From Eledone cirrhosa (Eukaryota; Mollusca; Cephalopoda; Octopoda; Eledonidae): DNA of 64,000 nucleotides. Positions 51,859 through 62,055 of the stretch are shown piece after piece. Below the pieces are notes generated by a model, which was not told the DNA's origin, searched no databases, and worked only from the letters and a program-made list of their open reading frames with translations. The stretch covers positions 341,001,407-341,065,406 of the forward strand of contig OZ024743.1 in NCBI GenBank assembly GCA_964016885.1, in the 5' to 3' direction. The translations under genes and the position numbers were made by a program. Each line of letters opens with the position of its first letter. Position 1 is the first letter of the stretch.

Positions 51859-52325
51859 GAACTTCGCCTCACTTCGCGTATACACGCCGTCTTGCCGCCT
51901 GTCTTTCCCGGCAGCTACTCGTAAAAGTACGGGTCGGCGGCGGAATGGATTTCTTTCCGCCGTCTACACGGGGCCTCCCCGAAGGAAGCAAGTTGGCGGC
52001 GTGTTGTCGTCGCATCGACCAAGCTACACCACACCGCCGTCCGGGCGTCGTCATCGGCTGGATTCCCCTGCAGCCACACGGGTCGGAGGCGGCCAACTTG
52101 GCACGCCTTAACGGCGGAACACGCATCGGAGGAGGATTACGGAGCGGAGGCGGAGGGCGGGCGTTAACATGCAGGCGGGGCGGACGAGTTCTAGACGGCA
52201 TGTCGTCGAGGCGGAGACATCCGACATAGCATAGGGTAAGCCGGCATGTACCCGTCTTGAAAACGGAATATTCACGACTCTCAACGGGTAGCACCCGGAA
52301 TCGTTTTCTTCGAGCTCGTCCGATC

Positions 52326-52350
52326 AAGCTTACCCTATATAATAGACAGG
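52326..52350 (+). promoter_or_regulatory. TATA-like motif in long unit 1
   Basis: AAGCTTACCCTATATAATAG followed by ACAGG. The same motif occurs in each long unit and in none of the short ones. It precedes CCCCCTGGCCGTGCTGCAAA. It could be a spacer promoter if the block is rDNA spacer. Confidence 0.4.
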
Positions 52351-53629
52351 ACCCCCTGGCCGTGCTGCAAAGGCCCTGGACGGTCGTATTCCCCGCTGCC
52401 GACCCGCAAGCTTACGTGTCGGCGGCGGAACCGCCTAGACGGCGGATTGATTACTTTCTCGCGATCGAAGCGGGAAGGCGTGGACGAATAAAGGAACGTT
52501 TGCCGGGTTCGAGGCGGAAGACGGAGACGTCGTGTCGCGTCGCGTAACTTCGCCTCGCGTCGAGTATACACGCCGCCGTCTTGCCGTCTGTCTTTCCCGG
52601 CAGCTACTCGTAAATGTACGGGTCGGCAGCGGAACCGCCTAGCCGGCGGATTGGATTTCTCTCCGCGATCGAAGCGGGAAGGCGTGGACGAATAAAGGAA
52701 CGTTTGCCGGGTTCGAGGCGGAAGACGGAAGGCGTCGTGTCCGTCGGGGAACTTCGCCTCGCTTCGCGTACACACGCCGCCGTCTTGCCGTCTGTCTTTC
52801 CCGGCCGCTACTCGTAAAAGTACGGGTCGGAGGCGGAACCGCCTAGCCGGCGGATTGGATTTCTCTCCGCGATCGAAGCGGGAAGGCGTGGACGAATAAA
52901 GGAACGTTTGCCGGGTTCGAGGCGGAAGACGGAAGGCGTCGTGTCGCGTCGGGGAACTTCGCCTCGCTTCGCGTATACACGCCGTCTTGCCGTCTGTCTT
53001 TCCCGGCAGCTACTCGTAAAAGTACGGGTCGGAGGCGGAACCGCCTAGACGGCGGATTGCATTTCTTTCCGCGATCGAAGCGGGAAGGCGTGGACGAATG
53101 AAGGAACGTTTGCCGGGTCGGAGGCGGAAGACGGAGGGCGTCGTGTCGCGTCGGGGAACTTCGCCTCGCTTCGCGTATACACGCCGTCTTGCCGTCTGTC
53201 TTTCCCGGCAGCTACTCGTAAATGTACGGGTCGGCGGCGGAACCGCCTAGCCGGCGGAATGGATTTCTTTCCGCCGTCTACACGGGGCCTCCCCGAAGGA
53301 AGCTAGCTGGCGGCGTGTTGTCGTCGCGTCGACCAAGTCACAACACGCCGCCGTCCGGGCGTCGTCATCGGCTGGATTCTCCTGCAGCCACACGGGTCGG
53401 AGGCGGCCAACTGGGCAAGCCTTAACGGCGGAACACGCATCGGAGGCGGAAGGCGGAGCGCGGGCGTTAACGTGCAGGCGGGGCGGACGAGTTCTGGACG
53501 GCATGTCGTTCGAGGCGGACACATCCGGCATAGCATAGGCTAAGCCGGCACGTACCCGTCTTGAAAACGGAATATTCACGACTCTCAACGGGTAGCACCC
53601 GGAATCGTTTTCTTCGAGCTCGTCCGATC

Positions 53630-53653
53630 AAGCTTACCCTATATAATAGACAG
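53630..53653 (+). promoter_or_regulatory. TATA-like motif in long unit 2
   Basis: Second copy of AAGCTTACCCTATATAATAG. A perfect 26-base palindrome, GCCGACCCGTAAG and its complement, follows within 80 bases. Confidence 0.4.
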
Positions 53654-54334
53654 AACCCCCTGGCCGTGCTGCAAAGGCCCTACACGGTCGTATTCCCCGC
53701 TGCCGACCCGTAAGCTTACGGGTCGGCGGCGGAACCGCCTCGACGGCGGATTGATTACTTTCTCGCGATCGAAGCGGGAAGGCGTGGACGAATAAAGGAA
53801 CGTTTGCCGGGTTCGAGGCGGAAGACGCAGGCGTCGTGTCGCGTCGCGTAACTTCGCCTCGCGTCGAGTATTCACGCCGCCGTCTTGCCGTCTGTCTTTC
53901 CCTGCAGCTACTCGTAAAAGTACGGGTCGGCGGCGGACCGCCTAGCCGGCGGAATGGATTTCTTTCCGCCGTCTACATGGGGCCTCCCCGAAGGAAGCAA
54001 GTTGGCGGCGTGTTGTCGTCGCGTCGACCAAGCTACAACACGCCGCCGTCCGGGCGTCGACATCGTCTGCATTCCCCTGCAGCCACATGGGTCGGAGGCG
54101 GCCAACTGGGCACGCATTAACGGCGGAACACGCATCGGAGGCGGAAGACGGAGCGGAGGCGGAGGGCGGGCGTTAACGTGCAGGCGGGGCGGACGAGTTC
54201 TAGACGGCATGTCGTCGAGGCGGAGACATCCGACATAGCATAGGGCAAGCCGGCACGTACCCGTCTTGAAAACGGAATATTCACGACTCTCAACGGGTAG
54301 CACGCGGAATCGTTTTCTTCGAGCTCGTCCGATC

Positions 54335-54359
54335 AAGCTTACCCTATATAATAGACAGG
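54335..54359 (+). promoter_or_regulatory. TATA-like motif in long unit 3
   Basis: Third copy of the motif, about 705 bp after the second and again followed by the GCCGACCCGTAAG palindrome. Confidence 0.4.
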
Positions 54360-56084
54360 ACCCCCTGGCCGTGCTGCAAAGGCCCTGGACGGTCGTATTC
54401 CCCGCTGCCGACCCGTAAGCTTACGGGTCGGCGGCGGAACCGCCTCGACGGCGGATTGATTACTTTCTCGCGATCGAAGCGGGAAGGCGTGGACGAATAA
54501 AGGAACGTTTGCCGGGTTCGAGGCGGAAGACGGAGGCGTCGTGTCGCGTCGCGTAACTTCGCCTCGCGTCGCGTATACACGCCGCCGTCTTGCCGTCTGT
54601 CTTTCCCGGCCGCTACTCGTAAAAGTACGGGTCCGCGGCGGAACCGCCTAGCCGGCGGAATGGATTTCTTTCCGCGATCGAAACGAGTAGGCGTGAACGA
54701 ATAAAGGAACGTTTGCCGGGTTCGAGGCGGAAGACGGAAGGCGTCGTGTCGCGTCGGGAACTTCGCTTCGCTTCGCGTATATACGCCGCCGTCTTGCCGT
54801 CTGTCTTTCCCAGCAGCTACTCGTAAATGTACGGGTCGGAGGCGGAACCGCCTAGCCGGCAGATTGGATTTCTTTCCGCCGGCTACACGTAAAACATAAC
54901 TTGGAAGACGGACGACGGATGTGCGGCTTGTATCACACACAGACACACACACCATCGGCTACACGTAAAACATAACTAACCAACTGGGACGACGGATGGG
55001 CGGCTTGTACAACACACAGACACACACACAAAACAGAATCCGCCTGCTACACGTCAAACATAACTAACCAACTCGGACGACGGATGGGCGTCTTGTATCA
55101 CACACAGACACACACACACAAAAGAGAATCCGCCTGGTACACGTCAAACATAACTAGCCAACTCGGACGACGGATGGGCGGCTTGTATCACACACAGACA
55201 CACACACAAAACAGAATCCGCCTGCTACACGTCAAACATAACTAACCAACTCGGAAGACGGATCGGCGGCACTCTAACCAAGGCTGTGTCGCATTCACCG
55301 CGAACTCTCTCTCTACGTGTAACATACGCAAAACTAACCAACTCGGAAGACGGATCGGCGGCGGCACTCGAACCAAGGCTGTGTCGCATTCACCGCGAAC
55401 TCTCTCTCTCTATTTTCGATGCTAATCGACTTTGAGGGTCGTTGGCGCAACCTGGCAAACGAGCGGCGAGCGAAATCGTCGTAAAAGTTGGCGCGCGGAA
55501 AGTGGTTGGTGGTTTGCAGTAGCAGCGGTGGAAGTGTTAAAAGAACGAACCTAACAATTGGCGGCGGCTAAGGAGCGGACTTGTTTGTATGTCGTCGTCG
55601 TCGTCGTTGTTGCTACGCTAACCCGTCGAAAGAAAGCCGCGTCATTGCTCCAACCCGGTAGCTGCTGCTGCTATCTCTCGTTCGTTCGTTCCTTCCTTAG
55701 CCGCTTTTTGAATTTCTTCTTTTTTTTTTTTGTCTGCCGCCTCGGTGGGCGGATCGTGTCGTTCGTGAGAAGAGACTCAATAGATCGCAGTGTGGTAGCT
55801 GTTCTACTAAGCACGTCACTCCGAACGGCAAGTCTAGTCGTATACAAGCGATCCTTTTCGTCTCGAACTCTTTCGACAAATCGAACGGACGACGACGACG
55901 AATCGTCGTAATCGTCACAGAATGGCAATTCCGCTGACGCTGCCGCCGCCGACGACGCGCACCCCGAAAAGGGAAGCGACTTCGCCGAACGGATGGCAAT
56001 CGCCAAACTAAGGCATGCGCCTTAAGAAGGTTGAGACGCTTTCGAAAAACAACTCGGGTCCGGCTACGGTTCCGGCTTAGAGGC

Positions 56085-57207
56085 GTTCAGGAGAGGCAAG
56101 CCCATGCCGTCCAACAGCGTCGTGGTGCGCTGGACGGACGGACCAGTAAAGTTGCTCGGGGTTTTGTTCGGACCAGACCTCCAGGTGGAAAAGAATTGGG
56201 ACGAGGTACCGAGCAGAGTAGCCAGTCTCACCCAAAAATGGGCTGGGAGGAAGCTATCACTGAAAGGTCGCGCGGAGGCGGCGAATGCGTACATCGCGTC
56301 CGTCATCTACTACCGCCTGACCGTCGTGCCTTGCCCCCGTCCGCGCCTCGTCAAGCTGGAACGGCTCCTCTTCAAATTCTTGTGGAGAAGACAAGTTCCG
56401 TTGGTGAGGCGGTCCATCTGCTGCCAGCACCCTCTACGCGGAGGGCTGGGCATGCCGTGGCTAATGATGCGCAGACATGCGTTGAGGCTGTGACATCTCC
56501 AGATATTCTGCCTCAAAGGTGAACAGGTGTGGTCGCCGTTTATCAGACGGGCTTGTCCAATGTCCGTGCATTACTGACTTGTGGAGTTATGTCGAACAGC
56601 TACTGTCGCGTGTGGAACGAATCCGACTATCGGCCGAGTCCATAGTGAAGATCGAACCACCGCCTTCCTTAGGTCAGGAAGAGCAGGACATTTTCCTCTG
56701 TCTGGTGGCAGTCGCGAAAGAGATTATATGGTGGACCAGGTTGAAAGGACTAAAGACAGACACTTTTCTCTTCGGCCAATCCCTCATCAACTTCTTCAAG
56801 TTTCACCTGGAAAGGGAGGTGAGGGTGGAGAGAGAAGTGCTGCCCCCCAGTACATTTGCTAAAAGGTGGGTGAATGTTGCGAGAATGGCTCGTGTGAATG
56901 GGCCTACTCTGCCCATGCGCCTATAGGCTGGCTAACTTGAGGAGAGGGGTGCTCTCCCTGGGTGCCCTAGAAGCGCAGGGTGGTTCAGGATTGGTGGGGT
57001 ACCTGAAGCACCCCAGGGTCGTACACCCCCTATCGAGGAATTTATTTTGTTATATTTATGCATAGTTTATTTTATATTTTTATATTTTCATTGTTAAATT
57101 AGTCTTGCAATTGTGCACTTTTACTCCACCTTAGTGTAAACCCCCACTGTCCCTGTCTTTGTATTGTCCCCTACCTGTCGCACCTGGTGGCTAATAAATG
57201 AAATCAT
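56085..57207 (+). pseudogene. LINE family T, copy T2, right part (ORF2 C-terminus and 3' UTR)
   Basis: Resumes at AGGAGAGGCAAGCCCATGCC, equivalent to about 28660 in T1. About 1.7 kb covering the end of the endonuclease and nearly all of the reverse transcriptase is therefore absent. Encodes RWTDGPVKLLGVLFGPDLQ and RSICCQHPLRGGLGMPW. An internal deletion near 56510 then removes the finger's cysteines, and VQCPCITDLWSYVEQLL to NGPTLPMRL follows (ends 56926). The 3' UTR ends at CTAATAAATGAAATC against (ATT)n (57208). Confidence 0.88.
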
Positions 57208-57224
57208 TATTATTATTATTATTA

Positions 57225-57412
57225 AGGGCGGTGGATTGGCAGTATCAGTAGAGAGTCGGGTGCCATGCTTTCCAGCATAGTTACGTCCCTTTACGGTCTG
57301 AGTTCAAATCCCGCCGAGGTTAACTTTGCCTTTCATCCTTACGGGGTAGATAAAATAAAGTACCAGTAATGCACTGGGTGATTGCTGGCCTTGTGCCAAA
57401 AGTAGAAACAAT
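57225..57412 (+). mobile_element. tRNA-derived SINE inside an ATT tract
   Basis: Full-length copy (GGGCGGTGGATTGGCAGTAT to AGTAGAAACAATT) with ATT runs on both sides (57208-57224 and 57411-57433). It lies between the 3' end of T2 and the 3' end of A3. Confidence 0.9.
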
Positions 57413-57433
57413 TATTATTATTATTATTATTAT

Positions 57434-60400
57434 TGTTGTTGTTATTCCTTGAATCTCAGTCATTGATGTTGGTTAACTGGAAAGTCCGTTGGATTGAATA
57501 TCAAGCCACTACCTGCAGCCTCAGATATTCAGGACGTATCGGAGGGTTCTTGCTGTTCCAAGCAAGCATGCCTTTTGAAGCGTTCCAAAAAGCGTGAAGG
57601 GGCCGATTTTCTTTAACCATCCCTGGAAACTTTTGGAGATAGTCCCCAGTGCGCCTATGACAATCGGGATCACTTTGACTTCATGGCAGTTCCAAATCCT
57701 TTTCACCTCCCACTTTAGGTCCTGGTATCGGTTAATTTTCTCCCTCTCCTTCTCTTGCACTCTCGTGTCGAACGGGCAGGCCACATCCACAATCAGGCAC
57801 GATCTTTTTTCTTTGTCCACAACCACCAGGTCAGGTCTATTGTGTTCCAGTTTTTTGTCCGTCTGTATCCTAAAATCCCACAGCACCTTCACCTGATTGT
57901 TCTCCATCACCGCCTCTGGCCTATGCTCATACCATTTCTCAGAATGTGGTAAATTGTTTACTTTGCACAGGTGCCAGTGGATCACCCTGCCCATCACATC
58001 GTGTCTCCAGCCCTTATAGTGGGTCTGGGCTAGGTGTTTACACTCGGACACAATGTGAGCCACAGTCTCCTCTCTCTCTCCACAGATCCTGCACAGTGGG
58101 CTAGCCTCCTCCTTGTAGATATGGTGCTTCAACCACTTCGTTTTGAGGGCCTGCTCCTGCGCAGCCATTAGCATTCCTTCTGTAGCCTTTTTGAGGTCTC
58201 CTCTTCTCAACCAATTCCATGTCTATGGATCTCTAAATTCAGTTTTCTCAAAGAAGGTACTATGAAGGGATTTTCCCTTAAGGCTGCTCTTCCTCCTTGA
58301 TGTTATTTCCTCCTTGGACATCCCCTGGCCTACTGTCCACTCCTTAAGTACAGTTCTGAGCATTGGCTCCTTACTATAGGTCACGTATTTGTATAGGTTG
58401 TTTTTCTCCATCTGAACACAGTCCTCTATGCTGATAAGACCTCTTCCACCCTCAGATCTCCTTAGGTAGAGTCTATCGACATCACTCCTCTTGTGGAACA
58501 TGTTGTAGATAGTCAATAGCTTCCTAGTCTTCCTATCCATTTCTTTTTGTTCAGCAACATTCCATCTCAGAATTCCCGCACTGTACCTAATAATAGACAC
58601 AGCTCGGGAATTTACTGCGCTTATGGCATTTCTGCTGTTCAGATGTGACTTCAATACGCTCCTTACTCTCCGAATGTATTCAGTTCTTAACAATTCCTTC
58701 ATTTTTTTGTTCTTTATGCCATCAGCCTCCAGAACGCCCAAATACTTGTATCCTTCCTCAGAGTCAATTTCCTTTATCATCTCACCTGTTGGTATCTGGA
58801 TCCCGTTACTTCTGCTCAACCTACCCCTCTTCATCACAATGACTCCACATTTACCAATACCAAACTGCATACATATATCACTGCTGAAAATACGGACAGT
58901 GTCAACAAGCACATCCAACTCCTTCTCACTTTTCCCGAAAAGCTTAAGATCGTCCATGAAGAGGAGGTGATTGATGGTAAGCTCTCCCCTTCCCAACTTG
59001 TATCCTGCTCTCACTTTCCGCAGCATAATGGTCAAGGGCATCAGGGCAAGGACAAACAACAGAGGGGACAGGCTATCTCCCTGGAAGATACCTCTCTTGA
59101 TCTTCACGCTTCCCAAGGATACTCCAGTTGATGTCAACTCTGTCTCCCAGGACCCCATACTCCTGCCCAGCAACTGTCTGATGTTATCTGCCACCCTGAA
59201 GATCTCCAGGCTTTTGGTGATCCAGGAATGAGGCACCATGTCAAATGCCTTTCTGTAGTCTATCCATCCCATGGCAAGATCAGTATGTCTCCTCCTGCAA
59301 TTCCCCATTACCATCTTATCAATAAGCAACTGGTCCTTTGTACCACGTGACTTCTTTCGGCATCCTTTCTGTTCGTCCGGTAACAAGTTGTTTGTGTGGA
59401 GGTGATGGTAGATTTCCTCAGACACAATGCTCGTCAACAGTTTCCACATTACGGACAGACATGTGATAGGTCTATAGTTGGTAACATCATTACCCTTGAT
59501 TCGGTCTTTCATTATCAGAACTGTGGTACCTTTTGTCAACCACTCTGGCACCTCACCCGACACCAAGCAGTCATTGAACATGGCCGTCAGCTTCGGGTGG
59601 AGGGATGTTAAATGTTTAATCCAATACCCCTGCACACCATCTGGGCCTGGTGATTTCCAGTTGGTTAGTTTTTTGGCTTGCCCCTTAAGAGTTTCAACTG
59701 TGATACTCAAATCAGTCTGTTGTTGTGCCTGCTCACCGATCTCCCTCTGTACTGTCTCAATCCACCCTGCCTGGGCATTGTGTCTAACATCCTGCTCCCA
59801 TATTCCTCTCCAGAATGTTTTAGCTTGTTCCGCCCCAGGGATCAAGTCGTTGCCTCTTTCTTTCCCCTCAAGCTGTCCAAACAGCATCTTCTGGTTCTTG
59901 TCGAACATGCGGTTCTGTTTATACTGACTGACTCTGTTCTCGTATCGCCTGATTTTGGCACTCTTTGCTACAATGCGTTGCTTCAATTCCTCTATGATAA
60001 TATTTAGCTTTTTACTCCTAGTTTTGTATTTTATTTCCAGTCTATTTTTAGTGCCTATGTTTTTTAGTGTCCCATTCAGTAGTGACTCAAGCTTTCCTAT
60101 GTCATTTCTCATTTCCCCGATTTGCTCACTCAGTCGCTTCTTCCACCACGGCTCTGCTCTTTCTTGTCTGTTGTTTCCTCTCGCTTTTATACCAAGTAGT
60201 TTCCTCACCGTATTTGCTGTTGCTTTGAGGATATTGTTGCACTGGTGAAGGCTCCTCGCCTCAAGGTATGGGATGACTTTGTTTACCTTAGCTGTTTTTT
60301 CTTTTAACTTTTTCCTGTCTACAAATCTTAGGTTCATAGGTCTCCCACTATCATTGTTCAATTCATCTACCACTAAATTTAGGATGTCAACCGAATCTTG

Positions 60401-61989
60401 TCCTAGCCCGTCAGCATTCATCTCCTCAGTGGCCGTATCTCTGTTCCAGGTATTATTTATCTCAGTATTCAGATCATTGTCTGCTTCGGGTGGTTCCTCC
60501 GTTCTCAGGACCTCTTCACCTTCATTTCCCACTGGCTCGCTTGTCTGGCATACTACACCCGCCATCTCCAAGCCATTCTCTCTGCTCAGTTCCTCCAGTT
60601 CCAGCTCGCTTATCCACCCATTAGTTCTTATTACCCGAGCCTGCCCGGCCAATTTTTGTTCATCTAATTTAAATAAACCAATCTCGTTCCAGATGTTATG
60701 CATCCGTCTCCTGTAGCCCCTCTCCTTGGGGTTACTTTTCAGGTAGCATTGCATAACAGTTCTATTCAATTCTTTCGTCCAGTTGGTTCTGGCCCCTTTC
60801 CTTCTTCTTCTTCCTCCAACATCAGCAGTATTTGGTTGACAGTCAGGTTCCTGCTGCTGAGCCAGGGGGCACCTGTTGGGTGAGAGTCTGTCACATGACG
60901 TTCTAGTCTCCATTTCACCGTTATTCGAACTGTTTATGTTCGATATTTAAACACTCTTATCGAGGAATGGCGAATGTATGGTTACATAGCCATCTGTGGA
61001 TCCGCCATCCCACTTGGCCCTTGTGTGGCATTATCACCACGCTGTATACGAACACACATAAACAAACAAACACACAGGCAGAAAGGGCCCCAAAAATGAA
61101 TAAGCATAAGTTTCATTGTAATGTAGTGTTCGAATGTCTGACTTAGTTTTTGTTTTTTAAGTTTTACTCCCCCCCCCTCTTCTCTGTCCGTCCGCCTGCT
61201 TCTCTCTTCATTCCTATTTTCTTTACGTTTTTGGGGTTTCTTTTTTTGTTTTTGTTTTTCTCTGTTTGTTTTTCTCGTTTTTGCTGTTGTTGCTGTGCTG
61301 CTTTGGTTTTGTTGTTTGTTTTTTCTTTTTTCTTTTGAGTCTATCTATATATTTTGATGCCTTCCTCTTTGTTAGTAGTAGGAATTCTATAATGTGGAAG
61401 TAGCAGCCAGCAGGGAGAAGTGGGAGACTGGCGGCGGTAGCGATACTGAGACAGTGGTGGTGGTGATGTCGATACCGAGGCAGTGGTGGCGGTGATGCGA
61501 CCGTATTACTGTAGTGATGGTGCTGTAGCGGTGGCAGCAGTGAAGGAGTCAAGGGGTGGTGGCGGCGGTGATGGGATAGTGGTGGTAATGATGGCCGTAG
61601 TGAGCGGTGGCGGTGAAGGTGAAAATGTCGTTATCTGGCTGTTGTGTTTAGTGTACACAGATGATGGGGTGGGTGGTGTATCTAGTTTCTGGTGTTGGTG
61701 AGTTTAGCTGTCCTATATAGTGTAGCCAGAGGAGAGGAGGGGGGGGGGGGTTCTTCTTCTTCCATTTATAGCCATTTTCTTTTTTGGATATACAGTGTAC
61801 AATACAAAGTTGAATATTTGAATATTTGAGCCTTATAACAATATATTTTGGGTCCGAATTTTTTGGGGCTCAAGCCGGGTGCTTTACGTAGCATTTGTAC
61901 TAAGAGTTGTTATTTCACAAATGATTTAAATATGTTAAAAATTCAAAACTTACGGGAGCGATTTCATGACCTCCGTCACCTCGTGCGTC
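57434..61989 (-). mobile_element. LINE family A, copy A3, full length
   Basis: 3' UTR, coding region 57521-60913 and 5' UTR to about 61989. Very close to A1 over its whole length, including the untranslated regions, but without the 338-bp 5' duplication. Bounded by ATT/AAT tracts. Confidence 0.9.
57521..60913 (-). pseudogene. LINE family A protein, full length but for one TAG
   Basis: Same 1130-codon frame as A1. A single CAG to TAG change at 58223-58225 splits it into 896 and 229 residue parts. The stop falls after the reverse transcriptase and before the CRIC finger and endonuclease, so the first product would keep FMDDLK but lack nicking activity. All other motifs listed for A1 are present. 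Copy A5 has TAG at the same codon. Confidence 0.92.
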
Positions 61990-62013
61990 TTAATAATAAT
62001 AATAATAATAATA

Positions 62014-62052
<39 letters not shown>

Positions 62053-62055
62053 GTT
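61990..62055. repeat. (TAA)n meeting (ATT)n between A3 and A5
   Basis: TAATAATAA run changes to ATTATTATT midway, a small inverted microsatellite. A3 ends on the TAA half and A5 on the ATT half. Confidence 0.9.

Larger units (their letters stand above)
51859..56084. repeat. GC-rich tandem-repeat block replacing the middle of LINE T2
   Basis: A CpG-rich insert unlike its surroundings. AACTTCGCCTC (or AACTTCGCTTC) begins units at 51860, 52547, 52750, 52955, 53157, 53850, 54555 and 54759. Spacings of about 203 (short unit) alternate with 687-705 (long unit). Long units are short units with about 490 extra bases. From about 54885 to 55260 a different unit of roughly 90 bp repeats (ACACGTCAAACATAACTAAC ... 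GAATCCGCCTGC), followed by two copies of ACCAAGGCTGTGTCGCATTC (about 55278 and 55373). 55400-56084 is unique, CG-rich and trinucleotide-rich. The plan resembles an rDNA intergenic spacer, but no rRNA gene sequence is present to prove it. Frames within it are not believable genes. Confidence 0.85.

Noticed and set aside
51869..54955. Arg/Pro-rich frames of 90-200 codons in the GC block
   Set aside because: They repeat with the tandem units in several frames on both strands, as expected of stop-poor GC-rich repeats.
54885..55260. CRISPR-like array of about 90-bp units
   Set aside because: Units are long and the whole unit repeats, without distinct spacers, and the setting is animal DNA.
55558..55911. 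117-residue frame in the GC block
   Set aside because: Val-, Ser- and Phe-rich runs from trinucleotide repeats, no domain. Neighbouring frames on both strands are equally open because the block is GC-rich.
51859..56084. Bacterial contamination or horizontal transfer
   Set aside because: No bacterial genes, and tandem spacer-like structure with a TATA-like motif fits eukaryotic DNA better.
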